This document shows positions 22,763 to 34,868 of a DNA stretch of 64,000 bases, one piece after another. Source of the stretch: Aphelocoma coerulescens (lineage: Eukaryota; Chordata; Aves; Passeriformes; Corvidae); contig NW_027184085.1 of the NCBI RefSeq assembly GCF_041296385.1, positions 2,300,501-2,364,500 on the forward strand, in the 5' to 3' direction. Made by a program: the position numbers and the translations under genes. Numbering within the stretch: position 1 is the stretch's first letter; each line of letters starts with the position of its first letter. The notes under the pieces are model-generated. The model saw nothing but the letters and a program-made list of their open reading frames with translations, had not been told where the DNA came from and did not search any database.

Positions 22763-25045
22763 GGTGTTGCACTGCAAGCTGAGCTCCCCTGGCTGTGGGG
22801 AGCAGCTGCAGTGAAGGACTTGTGGAGAGGAGAAGGAGACTTTAGCTAGGAGTTAGAGCTGAAGCCCAGCATTGCTCAAGGGAAATGTGGTGCCAGCCCC
22901 TGCCCTGGTGCTAGAGGGACGTTGTGCACCGACCCAAGCAGAGCTGATGAGCTTTGCCATGAAGCCAGGGTCCATTGCATGATTTTTACAGCCTCCCCTG
23001 TGAATTTTGCCTTAAACAAACATGCCCAATGTGGGCATGTTGACAGCGGCCTGCATTAAGCTCTTTGTGCCCTTGCTGATCACTTTTGGCTGTAGAGTGG
23101 CAAATGAGTCATTAGTCCTCGGTAGCAGTGGCTTCTTGTGAGTTAATGATCTGAACAGGGCCCTGGCTAAGGAAGGAGGTTGTGCTGGAGGGCACCAGCT
23201 CACAGCAGCTGGATGCTCTTGAAAGCACGTGGACTCATTAGGTGCAGGGAAGTCCCGTTCTTGGGGCTGATCATGGCCCTGGGGCTGGCCTGCAGCCACT
23301 CCCTGCTCCACCACTCACATGTGCTCCATGTGTTGCCTACTGCCTAAGTGTCCTCAGACTGCCTAAATGTCCTCACTCTGGTGGTTGTAGAAGCATGGGA
23401 AGGAAAATTAGAGGCCATCAGAAGGGTTACCCTTCATGGTTTTGCTCTGTTCCTTGAGTGTATGTGCACAAGAGTTATTTACCAGTGAAATAGATTGGGT
23501 AGGGTGATCACAGCCTGTTGGTTTCTCCATCCTGGGACAGTCATCCAGGTATCAGCCTGACTTGGAAAATGTTGTTGACACTTTCCCATGAAAATAATGA
23601 GAATTAGGATCCCATGAAGGCTGAATCAAGATCAGCTCTGTCTAAAAAGCTGGGAGAGGGATCCCAGTTGCTTCCCTGTATCATGAGTAATGGGAAATAG
23701 TGCTGGTGGACCCTGCACTTGTAAACCCATTCAAGGGCTGCCTGGAGAAGTAAAAGAGATGCTTGGGTGATTGATTCAGTCAGAACCTCTTGGAGAACCT
23801 GGGAAGAGAAGGCAGTGTCTCCATCTCCAGCTGCCCCATGGTAACAAGTGTCTCCTTGCCTTGATTTCAACCTTCTCATGTAAAATGGAGACTGCACGCA
23901 GTGAGTGGCTGTTCCTTGCTTTGCACACCACTAAGCCTTGGCAGGGAGATCCTGTTTCCCTTGCAGCTTCCATGAGAAGGAGGGAACCTCTTGACCCTGG
24001 CCAGGACTCGGGTACAAACCCAGGTTTAAGGATGGGTGTGAACTGGTGGTGCCATTTTAAGGAAAATACCCCAGATCATGGCTTCTTTGGCATGCAATAC
24101 TCTTGTTTCCATCTGACTGCTGAGCCACAGGAGCATTTTCCACCTGAGCACTCCTACATCTTATATGCCCAGTCCTGTAATAGCCACAATGGTCTTCCTC
24201 TGTGTCCTCACCCAGGAGGAGGCCTGGGCCACCCTCCCAGGCTGTCATAGGGGGGACTCAGGACCCTGTTGATACGCTGGCTGCCTGCTGGTGGTGGTCT
24301 GAAGTGGAGTAAAGTACCCCAAAACATCCTTCTGCTGATCTCCTTCATCAGCCCTGAGTCCTGCCCACCTCCAGCCAAGCTGCCAGGCCTCCCACATGGA
24401 GCTTCTGGAAGTGCAAGTCTCCGTCATTTGCAAGTGCAAGTGGTGGCCACGAGCTTCTGTAGAGCTCCATTTCTCCAAAAGGTTTTCCCAAGCTAGGAGG
24501 GACAGGGGACTTTCATGGGCAGAGCTGGGAGGATGCTGCTCATACACCTTCCCTCTGTGCACCCCAGCATTTGCAGAATGTGGATTTGTTGCGGGTACTG
24601 CTGGAGGTACCACCAAGCTATCACTGGTAACTGAACTGTGGGCGTAGGAAGCCCCGGGAAGTTGATAATCCCAAGGGGACCAAAGTGTAATGTTTATCTG
24701 TGGGGTGGGATGGGTGAAGCAGCCCAAAGCTGCCTCAGTGTGATCTGTTCCTGGGGTGTTCATCTCCCAGCTGTCACTGGAGATGTGATACAGTGGGAGG
24801 ATGGGGTGGGCTTCCACCTCCATGGCACGGCGTTGCCAGGTGATGGTGTGACACAGGGAAGGGTGGTGAGCAGGTGAACTGACCCTGGAAGCACGTGTGG
24901 TGGGAGAGCAGGAGCAGGCCTGGCTCCGAGTTTTCTCATTGTCCCGGCAAGGCTTCTCCAGAGCCGGGCCTTCTTAACCACGTAATCAGTCCTGGATCTG
25001 ATGAGGGGTTTTGTTTTGTTTTTTTCCCTTTCTGTTTTTCCTTAG
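22763..25045. other. unique non-coding interval
   Basis: Unique sequence. A 192-codon minus frame at 24245-24823 and a 159-codon plus frame at 23771-24250 are open but unrecognised, without domain-like features. A T-rich tract at 25011-25043 leads into the candidate exon below. Confidence 0.45.
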
Positions 25046-25103
25046 GAGATGGTCAGAAGAGCAAAAGGAGCATCACGATTTTGAAACAAAACCAAGGGTA
25101 CTG
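25046..25103 (+). other. candidate exon, 58 bases (best splice-like block in the window)
   Basis: A long polypyrimidine tract (mostly T, 25011-25043) ends in TTCCTTAG. It is followed by 58 purine-rich bases and a consensus donor CTG|GTGAGTAC. Two of three frames are open: one reads RWSEEQKEHHDFETKPRVL, the other DGQKSKRSITILKQNQGY. I do not recognise either peptide. Fifty-eight bases would give phase-shifting joins, normal for internal exons. Alternatives are a lncRNA exon or a chance pairing. Confidence 0.3.
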
Positions 25104-25888
25104 GTGAGTACACACCAGGCTGAGCCTTGTGGGGAGAGCTGGCAATCAGGATGCAAACCTGGGCGTCCTGTGTGGTTGTCCTGATACCTTTCTGGGGTCT
25201 TGGGGTTCTGATCTGCTCTTTAGTTACTGAGATTTCCTGTGGGAGAGCAGGTAGTTTGTCGTGTTAATGGATCAGCACAAATCATCTTTACTACGATTCT
25301 CTGCTGTTGTCAGCGACCAAACCTCTAATTGCTCTTCCTGTAAATCCGTGGAAGATGCTCTCATCACTATGTGTGTTCTCAGTGCTGAGTGCTGGAAGGA
25401 GCAGGCGGCAGATATGCTGGCAGCTGCACAGGAGTGCACCAAGCAACAATATTTGTTAATGCTTGGAGTGCTTTTGGCTGTTGTTGTGCTTGGCCCCGTC
25501 CAGACCGAGTCGTGGGGCTACGATCTGGGTGGCATTTCAAGGTCCTCTCCAGACCTGTTTTCTGCAGCTGTCACACAGGAGGCTCTGACTTGGATGTTTG
25601 CCTAGAGGTCTTGAACAGGAAGAAAGGAGAATCCTTTTTTTATCTGGTTCAGATATGCCAGAGCCAGACCCTGAGCTCATGCTTTTCAGCTATTTTGCGC
25701 TGTGTCAGGTGGGAGGCTGGGTTTTTTTCCACCATCTTCTTGTGAGCAACTTCCTAGTTTGCACTGGCCAAACCCTCAGCAGAGCCTTCCTGTGAGTCCC
25801 TGCCGGTTCCCATCCCTCAGGGACCAAATTCCCCCATCTTTCCTCTGTGCCTGTGTGATGGGTCTGAGGAGCATCTCGGTGCTGGTTT
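25104..25888. other. unique non-coding interval
   Basis: Follows the candidate exon. Open frames of 114 and 118 codons (25261-25605 and 25389-25745, plus) overlap each other and do not resemble known families. Confidence 0.45.
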
Positions 25889-26118
25889 ATCACAGAATTG
25901 TAGAACCACGGTTTGGGTTGGAAGGGACCTTAAAGCTCATACAGTTCCACCCCTGCCATGGTCAGGGACACCTTCCACTATCCCGGGCTGCTCCAAGCCT
26001 CATCCCACCTGGCCTTGGACACTGCCAGGGATCCAGGGGCAGCCACAGCTGCTCTGGGCACCCTGTGCCAGGGCCTCACCCCCCTCATCATAAAGAATTT
26101 GTTTCTTACATCTATTCT
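25889..26118 (-). mobile_element. CR1 LINE fragment
   Basis: Antisense copy from ATCACAGAATTGTAGAACC through AGGGATCCAGGGGCAGCCAC and CCCTGTGCCAGGGCCTCACC to the AAGAATTTGTTTCTTACAT block. The 3' terminus is slightly rearranged (ATTGTAGAACCACGG instead of ATCACAGAATGG). Confidence 0.94.
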
Positions 26119-27576
26119 TTCATCTCTGCTGTAGCCTGGACTACTGGAGCAGTGCTGGTGGAGGTTGGATCATGGAGAGATGCAGATTTTTAAGACACAC
26201 CTGAGCTCCTATAGTACAGTTTGGGTGTAGATGAAGGGAGAAGCTGACACAATGTGGTTTCAGGAAGTAATCTTCAGACATTCAAAAACAGAGAGGCCCT
26301 TTATAGTTAGTGGGAGTGTTTTTATCCCATGTTGCATCTGATCCAGTTTGGGCAGCACTTGAGGATGAACAGAAGCCCGTCCCTCTTTGCTGGCTGCAAG
26401 AGCAGCTCAGGTGAGGGGATTGTGTGTCTGCAGGGTCACCTCCTGACAAGGCAGCCAGGGAGGGTGCTAAGACCCTGCTTTTCCCCAACACCCCTGCCAG
26501 CAGAAGAGCCTGAGAAGGGGCGCTTTGTTCCCAGGCATCATCCCTGACTCCAGAACAGGTTCCAATCAGTGCCTGGAGCACAGACTAAATTTCTATCTCC
26601 CACACCTCCTACTGCTTCCCTGCTGCCTCTCTGCAATCAGCTAGACAATAAACCCAGACTGTCTTCCTGCAAGCAGCAACCCCTACTCCTGCAAACAAGG
26701 CAGCCAGGAAGGCCACTGGCTGAGCTGAGTGCCATCGCCAGCCTGGGGTGGTGAATGTGCTTCCCTCCCCAGGGACCTCTTGTACCCATCTGCTCCCAAA
26801 TTCCAGCTGTATTTCCCCTCCATGGCCCCAGTCTCCTGGCAGAGATGGTGACGAGTGTGTATCTGAGGCACCGGGTATTTCATTGCACTGGCTTTCCAGA
26901 CTTACACCAGAGGGGGTTTGGCCCCCTGAGCTCCAGCAATCCTGAAGTGATCCAGCTTATTAAACATCTGCTTGTGCTGTCTTTAACATTAAATAATTGG
27001 TTCCTCAGCATATTTGAGTTGGAGGGTATCTAATAATCCTGTGAACTATCCATCAGGCTCCATTATCATCCCTGCACTCCTGTGCCAGCTGCCTCGTGTC
27101 AGCTCTGCCTGGGGTTTACAAATAGATTTCGTTTCTCCTTCAGTTTTGCTTCTTTTCTTCTGTCTCTCTCTCTCAAAGGAGCTGTTTCAGGCTCCTTAAA
27201 AATTTGTGCTGACACCCCCATCAGCATCTTTCTGCTGGCTGATGAGTGATGGGTCCCATCCTCGTGGCTGCCTTCGCTCCTGACGGGGTCCCCAAGCAAA
27301 AACTCTTCATTTACCTCAAAAGGAATAGAATTGTTGTCTTGACTGAAAGGATTTCCACCTGCAAACCGATAAATCTTCACATTGTTTGAGTTTTCTTACC
27401 GGCTCAGAGGATTTGTAGGATGCACAACGATGACTTGTCAGCTTGATGACTTGTCTGCCCTCTGGCAGACCAGCAAGGCACCACTCACGTGTGGGGTACA
27501 AACCATGGTATTTTAATAAGGATGCTTAAGAGGGCTCCTAAAAAGCCTCCTAGCCAGGTGGGTAACGTGAGAGCTG
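26119..27576. other. unique non-coding interval
   Basis: No repeats recognised. A 93-codon minus frame (27099-27380) has a charged, Lys/Arg/Glu-rich C-terminal end (LRERDRRKEAKLKEKR). It is preceded on the minus strand by a weak acceptor (TCGGTTTGCAG), and a GTAAGA donor lies further upstream. Unproven. Confidence 0.45.
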
Positions 27577-27712
27577 AGAATAGAGTAGAATAGAGGAGAA
27601 TAGAGTAGTTTGGGTTGGAAGAGACCTTCAAAAGACATATTGTCCAACCCCCCTGCAATAAGCAGGGACATCTTCAACTAGACCAGGTTGCTCAAGGCCC
27701 TGTCCAGTCTTG
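27577..27712 (-). mobile_element. CR1 LINE fragment with degenerate TAGAR microsatellite tail
   Basis: Antisense copy containing GTTTGGGTTGGAAGAGACC, GTCCAACCCCCCTGCAATA and CTAGACCAGGTTGCTCAAGG. Its 3' end (27577-27606) is an imperfect run of GAATAGAGTAGAATAGAGGA in place of the usual terminus. This is the same microsatellite-at-the-tail pattern as at 16633. Confidence 0.9.
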
Positions 27713-28372
27713 ATCATATTATTTTTGGTGCCTGTTGCTGCTACTGCCGTGCTAGCTATGGGAGAGATACTCAGCATCCTTCAAAAGTCAGGCTTGTGCT
27801 CACCTCTCTGGGCCTGCAGCATCCTGGATGAGGTGGATGGGTTGGGAGATTATATCCTTGTGGATCTGATTTGCTTTTAGAGCTAATCCTAAAATCACAC
27901 ACACCAGGGCCAGGGGCTGCAGATGCATATATTCCCATTTTTACAGGCTTTGGAGGTGCTGCTGGATGTTTTGCCAGTATCAGGGAAAACATTGCTGAGT
28001 TTTACTCATGCGAGGTGAACTTCTTCCTTTGTATACAGCTTCGGAAGTGGCCTCTGCAGTGGAATGTTGGGGTTATCAAGGCTGGTCTCAGGCTGACAGG
28101 ATGGGATTGCAGGTCATACCAAGGTGTAGTGCTAGGGCAGGCAAGGGGAGTCAGAAAAACAGGACCTGTCTCTTTTATGAACATCTCCCCATATGGTCTG
28201 AACACTTGTTTTCTGACTTGTTGTAGAGGTGTCTTTTGCTCCTAGGGTATAGAACGTGAAAGGCAAATTCCAGCAGCTTCAGCCCATTTAGGAACTCTCC
28301 AGCACATATGTTAAATTTCAGCCCTGCGTTTCTATATTGCCCTTTAAAAAATCTTTCCCTTTCTAACCTGTC

Positions 28373-28400
28373 AAGAGGAGATTGATAAGAGGAGATTAAT
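28373..28400. repeat. 14-base tandem duplication
   Basis: AAGAGGAGATTGAT is followed directly by AAGAGGAGATTAAT, with one mismatch between the copies. A small local duplication. Confidence 0.85.
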
Positions 28401-28614
28401 ATCCTAAAATAGCCAGCTGGTACTTCTGTAAAACATGTCAGTGCGATTGTCTAAAGGACAAAAACACGGTATTTTGTACCGAAATGTGTTTGCTTTTGCA
28501 ATAACAAGTTTCACTTTGCATCCCTTCCCTGGGTCCACTGTATTGTTGGACAGGGGCCATCACTTAAGTGAGCTTGCTGTATAAAGAGGAAAAAACAGGA
28601 TGAGAAAACCTATA

Positions 28615-28654
28615 AACAGGGTAAATTATTATGGAACAGGGTAAATTATTATGG
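28615..28654. repeat. 20-base perfect tandem duplication
   Basis: Two adjacent identical 20-base units beginning AACAGGGTAAATT and ending ATTATGG. Perfect identity suggests a recent slippage or duplication event. Confidence 0.95.
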
Positions 28655-28897
28655 AGCAAGAGGTATTAACAAGAGGTTAACGCATGGCTGATGCTGGATG
28701 GTGTAAAGTGACCCAGCGAAGTCCACCTACCTTCAGCAGAGGCAGAGACCTGCTTTTCTGAGGCATTTGCAGCATTTTAAAGCCCACAAATTCTGCTTGT
28801 CCAGAAGACGTGACAGCGCTCCGGTGTCACCGTAAGACAAAAACCTCCCTGATTCCTGCGCCTGTGCCCTAATGTCATTACTTCCCTTCTTTTGCAG

Positions 28898-29131
28898 ATC
28901 CGCATAATGACATTCATGGTCACACACGCACACAAAAATACTTTATATAAAGAAAATGAATCTGGCTTCAGCCGGCTCTCGCCTTCTGCTGCGGTTACCT
29001 CCAGACCCCGGCTCGCCCAGGGTGAAATGAAAAGGGGAGTTAATGTGGCGGGGTCATTTCTCACTGCTGAATTGGTCAGCCGTCTACAGAGCCAATTTCT
29101 GCAGCTTTTCAGTGGCGTGGCAGACCCCTGG
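28898..29131 (+). other. candidate exon (splice-like open block, weak)
   Basis: A strong acceptor-like sequence (CTTCCCTTCTTTTGCAG) ends at 28897. The frame then stays open to a stop at 29144, with a possible GTAATA donor at 29132. The conceptual peptide starts IRIMTFMVTHAHKN and is unrecognised. Local CpG content is higher than in the neighbourhood (for example GCCGGCTCTCGCC). It could equally be a conserved non-coding element or chance. Confidence 0.18.
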
Positions 29132-30008
29132 GTAATATTTGCCTGAATAGAGCCCTAAGTGTTTAAGCTGTATTGCTAGGAATGGCTGTTTTATCCTATG
29201 CATCTGAGATTTCAACTCATCAGACATGAAGCAGGTCAAGACTCTCATGCCATTGTGTGCATTATAGCGAACAGAACAGAATATGCTTGATAAAAGGGAG
29301 GACTTAAAAGAAATGCTTCTTTAGACCTGAAACTTTCAAGTCCCACAATGCATCAAAGACCCCTCGTATAGACTTTGAAAGGGGTGAAAGGCATTACCTA
29401 ATATTCGGAGGAAATGAATAATAAAGCATCCCAAGTGCCTGGAAACTAATTTAGGAGTGCACGCTGCACTGTATTGCCTCTGCTGGATTTGCTCCCCAGA
29501 AGAGTTGCTAACAAAAGGTTTAAAAAAAATAAAATAAAATGGCGTTTGGCGACCAACTTTTCTGCCTTGAAATGCCCCCTTTTTTGTAATGTTTCCCGGT
29601 AAGAGTTACTTATGAAAAGATGAAATACAGCCTGTGCTGCAAACACCAGGTCTCAAATGAATCTCGGGAGCCTGTAAGGTTTCCCACCATTCTCCTCCCC
29701 ACCGCAGCCTTTTGTTCCTTCATGTTGAAAGCGCTGCTTGCAGGATGCTTGCAGGATGCCCAGGCACTACCTGCTCGTGGAGTTTAGTCACATCTTAGGA
29801 AAAAAGAAAAAAAAAAAATCAACCTATTTCTGTGGCCTTTGCTTTTGTTCCAGCAAAACCACCTTTGTGTAAAGCCAGGGCTGCTCTGTTGGTGACCTGT
29901 GGCTCCTTGCAGCTGGAGCTGAGAGCTGGGTACCCTGCTGAAGGTACCAGGTGTGTTTCTGGCATCCCCATGGATGCTGGAGGTGCTCTTTGGAGCCTGA
30001 GATACTTA

Positions 30009-30150
30009 TCGTAGAGTTTATGGTTTAGTAAACGGTTTAGTTTGGAAAGGACCTTAAAGCTCATCTAGTTCTAAACCCCATGCCATGGGCAGGGACACCT
30101 TGCCATTACCCCAGGTTGCTCCAAATCCCCATCCAACCTGGCCTTTCCAG
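30009..30150 (-). mobile_element. CR1 LINE fragment, diverged
   Basis: Antisense piece with GTTTGGAAAGGACCTTAAAG-like sequence, CCATGGGCAGGGACACCTTG and CCCCAGGTTGCTCCAAATCC, ending after CCAACCTGGCC. The 3' end carries a short extra duplication (TTTAGTAAACGGTTTAG). Confidence 0.87.
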
Positions 30151-31049
30151 AGGTTTCTTGACATTGTTGCTTCTGAGATGCAGTGGCTCCTAATGCAGTG
30201 GTCACTAAGGATCCCATGGGATTTGGGAGCTGCAGAGCTTGTGTGGGCTCAGCCTCTGCCTTGTGTCATGAGATGAGTGTGGCTGATGGGACATCCACCC
30301 CGCTGGGATTGGTGGGAGAGGCCTGATGGCTCTGGGAGTATGGGATTCAGCAGAGGGGAGGTTTTGATTGCAAGGATAACCTGTTTCAGAGCAAAGAATA
30401 AAACCTTGTGGCTTGCAGACTTTCTTCAAATGCCCTGAAGTTTTGGGAGATGAGGACAGCTGGGCAAGGATGTTTGGGCAAGAGGGGCTCTGCTGTCCTG
30501 CTTGCCGTGCCCTTGTCCGTCCCCTCTGCCTGTGTTCGTCTCATTGAGCTCTGTTTTTACCATCTGTGGAGATCAGTTAAATTTGAGTGCTTTTTTACCT
30601 GCTTCTCCCTCAGGCTACAATTAATTGAGGGCAGGAGGGCAGGCAGGAGTGCTCAGGAAATATTTACAAGAAGGAGGGGATGTTAATGGGCCAGCAGAGC
30701 TGGACCAGTGTGGGATGGAGGTGATGGACAGTGGTGATGGGGGCTGTGAATCTCCCACTTTTTTTTTTCCCCACTGACCAGGGATGATTAAAACCTCAGC
30801 TCTGTGTCCAAAAGAGTTAAATCTGGACTTCTACCCCCATAAAACTCCTGGTGCTGGGGCTGCTGTTTGAGTGGAACCTTCTGAAGTGGAAGAAAAATGC
30901 GATATTGGGATGGGGGAGGATGCCTGTGAGTTACAGATCACTGCAAAGTAGGGGGAAGGAGAACTTTAACAAAATAATGTTTTCTCTTATCAGAGGACAA
31001 CCCAGCAGTCCTATTAGGCTGGGACCATTTATTTTAATTACCAGTTTTC
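30151..31049. other. unique non-coding interval
   Basis: Unique sequence. A T-run at about 30760-30769. No gene or repeat recognised. Confidence 0.5.
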
Positions 31050-31196
31050 AGAGAGGCGGTGCATGCCCCATCCCTGGCCATGCTGGAAGGGACTTGGAGC
31101 ACTGTGGTCTGGTGGAAGGTGACCCTGCCCATGGGAAAGGGGCTGGACTAGATGGCCTTTAATAGTTCCTTTCCAGCCCAAGACATTCCATGTTTC
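31050..31196 (+). mobile_element. CR1 LINE fragment, 3' end
   Basis: Sense copy from GAGAGGCGGTGCATGCCCCA through ACCCTGCCCATGGGAAAGGG and GGACTAGATGGCCTTTAATA to a degraded terminus AGACATTCCATGTTTCTT. About 145 bases of CR1 3' untranslated region. Confidence 0.88.
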
Positions 31197-33149
31197 TTTG
31201 GATCTGTTCAGCAGTTCTCCATAGCACCCTTCCTGACCAGGGTGAGTGCAGTCATTGGTACAGGGCACTGCTGGTGTCAGCCACAAAGCCCCCCTGGGTG
31301 GATGAGGCACAAGCAGTGGTGTACAGGGGTGACACACAAGCCCCAAGCCTTTCCACCACCATTTTTCCTTAACACTGGAGAGCCAGGTGACAAAAGCCTG
31401 ACCCATCTTTGATAAAACAATAATCAGAAACCTGGATGATTTCTCATGGAAAGGAAACCTCGCAGCCCTGCGAGGGGAGTCTCATGCCGTGTCTTAATGA
31501 TACATCAGTGTCCAGGGACTTTTTAGTCTTGTGCTTGGGTTTTATGATCCATGTTACTTCTCTTTTAATTTTTATTGCTTGGCTTTAGTTTTTGATACAG
31601 TGCTGGAAGCACCTTGGTGGTCAGGGATGACTCCCTTAGCACTGGCTGTCACCTTGTGGCTTGACCCACATTTCAGGGAGGAGCAGAGGGGCCAGACATG
31701 GGCTTGACAGCCCTTTGATGTGGTGACACCCCTGCCTGTGTCAGCCTGTGCCTGCCAGCACTGTGGGCTGAGGGGCTGGCCTTGCTGATCACCCCCCTGG
31801 TCTGGGCTGCTTTCTCCTGGGCTTCAAGCAGAGCGTGGCAGGACATGATCTTTTCCCCTGCAGAACATCTCATTCAGGGGGTCTGTGACCTGTGCTCAGG
31901 TTCCTAGGACATTGCTGAGCCAGGAAAGCCAGGTGAGGCACTGCTGCTGGCTGGTGCTGGTTTCTTCCTCCCAGCAGATCAGGCGAGGTTTGCTTCCCTT
32001 CCATGTGGGTCACCCTTGCTGTAGTTTTGCTTCTGGCTTGCTACCATTTTATTCTCTCATTGCAGAGAGAATAAAATCTTCTCTAACATCATTCTGATAG
32101 ATAAAGGTAGTAAAATGTGGAAAACTATGAGGTTCATCTGGGAAACTTTATCATTTCAGGAGCACAGGGGATCAGCCACGCTCTCCTGAGCTGGACCCTT
32201 ACAATTTTCCCTGTTGTGCTGGTGGCTCTTGTCTCAGAATACCTCTGGATAAGATGAGCTGTCAGGGGAGGCAAAGGGAAGGGATTTATTTAGCCTGACT
32301 GGGAAGCTGGCACTGTCCAGGCTTTATGGTAATGGGGTGACTTATGTTAAGGAGATAGTTGGGCTGCACTGGTTGGCACCTGAGTGTGAAGGGACACCTG
32401 CCCTGGGTGTCCCCTGGGGCTCCCTCCACGCCAGCTGATAACCTGTGTCATTGAGGAGAGGTTTTACTCCTGGCTGCTTGGCATTTCTGCTTGCTGCTCC
32501 GGGACAGATCCAAACCCCACCGGCATCAGGAGAGATTTTCTCTGGCTTCGGCTGGCTCCGTCCTCCCAGAGAGAAGACGTGACACAACTTCTGTGTAGCG
32601 GTTTATTCCTGGTGACAAGTTCACCTTCCCCGGTGACCTTTCACACCGCTGAATGGGATGCTGGTGCCCTCCCAGGCAGCCCAAGAGCAGGGCTGTCAGA
32701 GCTGGGGAGCTTGCACGCCATTGAGAGAAACCCTCCCCTCAGTACCCAAGGGACCTGAGTGCTGGTTCAAAAGGTTGCAAAGCACTGTCAGCTCCTGTTT
32801 GGGGCTGCTGTGCTGAAGGGAGATCCTGCCAAGGAGGTCACAGGCTGAATTTGAAGCGATTGTGGTTTGAAATGATCTTTCAGGTTTGTCAGCCCAGTCA
32901 GAATTCAGCTTGTGTAAGAGCAGCCAGAAGTTTGGGGTGCATGGGGCTGGGTAACCACCCCAAGGAGGGGTGTCCTTGCAGGTGACACCACTGGGCCCTG
33001 GGCCTTCCCTAGCAAGGCAGTGCCCCAGTTCATCTGCAGCAGGTGGTAAAATGCAGGTGGCCACAGGAAAGGAAGGAGCAATGACATCAACCACAGCATT
33101 GAGTCTGCCGCTGTGCTGAGGTCCTTCTGACAGCAGCAATGTGGTCAGC
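31197..33149. other. unique non-coding interval
   Basis: Unique moderately GC-rich sequence leading into the CATC array. Nothing recognised; a donor-like GGTGAGTG at 31241 has only ~30 bases of possible exon before it. Confidence 0.5.
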
Positions 33150-33263
33150 ATCCGTCCATCCATCCATCCATCCATCCATCCATCCATCCATCCATCCATC
33201 CATCCATCCTTCCATCCATCCCTCCCTCCCTCCCTCCATCCATCCCTCCCTCCATCCGTCCAT

Positions 33264-33299
<36 letters not shown>

Positions 33300-33632
33300 C
33301 CATCCATCCATCCATCCATCCCTCCCTCCTTCCCTCCCTCCATCCCTCCCTCCATCCATCCATCCCTCCATCCATCCATCCCTCCATCCATCCATCCATC
33401 CATCCATCCATCCATCCATCCATCCATCCATCCATCCATCCATCCATCCCTCCCTCCCTCCCTCCCTCCATCCATCCATCCATCCATCCATCCATCCATC
33501 CATCCATCCATCCATCCATCCATCCATCCATCCATCCATCCATCCCTCCCTCCCTCCCTCCCTCCATCCATCCATCCATCCATCCATCCATCCATCCATC
33601 CATCCATCCATCCATCCATCCATCCTTCCATC
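33150..33632. repeat. (CATC)n tetranucleotide array with CCTC-variant blocks
   Basis: About 480 bases of CATC/TCCA units interrupted by blocks of CCTC units. Two blocks of identical 26-base sequence start at 33445 and 33541, exactly 96 bases (24 units) apart, giving a higher-order pattern. All six frames are open over hundreds of codons and translate as IHPS or DGWM repeats, including a 337-codon minus frame at 32696-33709. These are artefacts of the repeat. Confidence 0.98.
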
Positions 33633-34868
33633 AAACCTTGCCTCCATCCATCTGTCTGCTCACACAGTTTCCAGACCATGGGTGTCCTTCCCCATGTGTG
33701 TGCCTCCATCCTTTCCCTCTTCTCCTGATCAGATCTGACATTTGCTCATGTCCACAGTGGAGGCCTCATTGACTTCCACAGCTCAGGGTGAAGCTTGCTG
33801 TGCTTGTCTTCCACCAGCATTTTATTTGAAATCCAACCAGCTCATGAATGCTCTTGCTCCAGGTTTCTTTATCGAAACACTTTGTAAATAAAATTAGAAT
33901 ACCAAAGCAGCAGAGCCTAGCAAAAAGTAAGGGGGAGTATTTCTTGGGATGGAAAACTATCCTCAACCAAGCAAAAGCCTAATTTATTCTGGTGAAGCAG
34001 AGAGAGTCCAGCAGCCTCCCTTTTGTTGTGCAGTTCACAGGTACTGCTATATTCACACCTGAAATCTTTTGCTGAAAGTTTGGCATCATTTCTTCCCCTT
34101 TTGATCAGAGAACTGCTAGATTCGAAGTGGCTTCATCCTTGCTGGCTCTGTAAGAGCTAATTCCCACAGAACTCACAGCTACCACAGAGGTGGCATCGTC
34201 GGGCTGGGAGCTGCAGCCTGCATTTCATCGCCTACCAGGAGTCCCATCTGTCAGTGGGAGCTGCAGTTCTCCCCTGCTAACAAAATTATTTATTTTGTCC
34301 TGTCATTAAGGATATTCATGCAGCAGAAATGGGAATGATCTCTGCTTTGTGAGCTTTAGAAGCCCATTTTGTATTTGTCTTGGTGGTAGAGGAGCAGTAA
34401 AGAGCTCTGTGATCTCGCCTGTTACGATAAGTGAGTTTTGGAAGAGGTTTTCTGTCTGATACTCTGTCTAAAAGCGTGGGGAAATGCCATTCTAAAGGCT
34501 GTTAAAACACAATTGCTCACTGATTTACACCGTCAAGGAGTGCCTCTTTACTGGGAGATGTACACTGAATAAAAGCAGTTCAAGTGGTGCTTTTAATAAA
34601 TAGATAATGGAACAGCATTTTATCTTCTGCTTTAATCCGTTATGTTAGCATAGGGTAGTGTATCCCTCTGATAGATTTTGAGATAGCAGAAACTGCCAGT
34701 CAAACCACTTCCCTTCTGTGTCTTTGAAGAGAAATTGCACCCTGGTGAAGGGTACTGGGTTCTCAGTGGACTGGGATCTTTTTCCCATGGATGAGTTTGG
34801 TTGGGTCCCACTGGGTTGGTGTTCGGGGCCCTGATCTGAGAATCATGAGTGTCATAGAGTATCTTGTG
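33633..34868. other. unique, AT-rich interval
   Basis: After the array the sequence is unique. 34280-34700 is AT-rich and repeat-free with several TAATNA-type cores, and could be a conserved non-coding block. No coding signal. Confidence 0.45.

Larger units (their letters stand above)
27713..30008. other. unique, largely AT-rich interval with small tandem duplications
   Basis: It includes two tandem repeats listed separately (28373-28400, 28615-28654), a splice-like open block (28898-29131), and a long repeat-free AT-rich stretch at 29150-29640. A 12-base direct duplication (GCTTGCAGGAT) occurs near 29738-29760, and an A-run at about 29801-29818. Confidence 0.5.

Noticed and set aside
24245..24823. 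192-codon minus-strand open frame
   Set aside because: No recognisable domain, no convincing splice or promoter context, and composition like background.
32696..33709. 337-codon minus-strand open frame and several ~190-codon plus-strand frames
   Set aside because: Translations of the (CATC)n array (DGWM and IHPS repeats). The non-repetitive end is an accidental extension.
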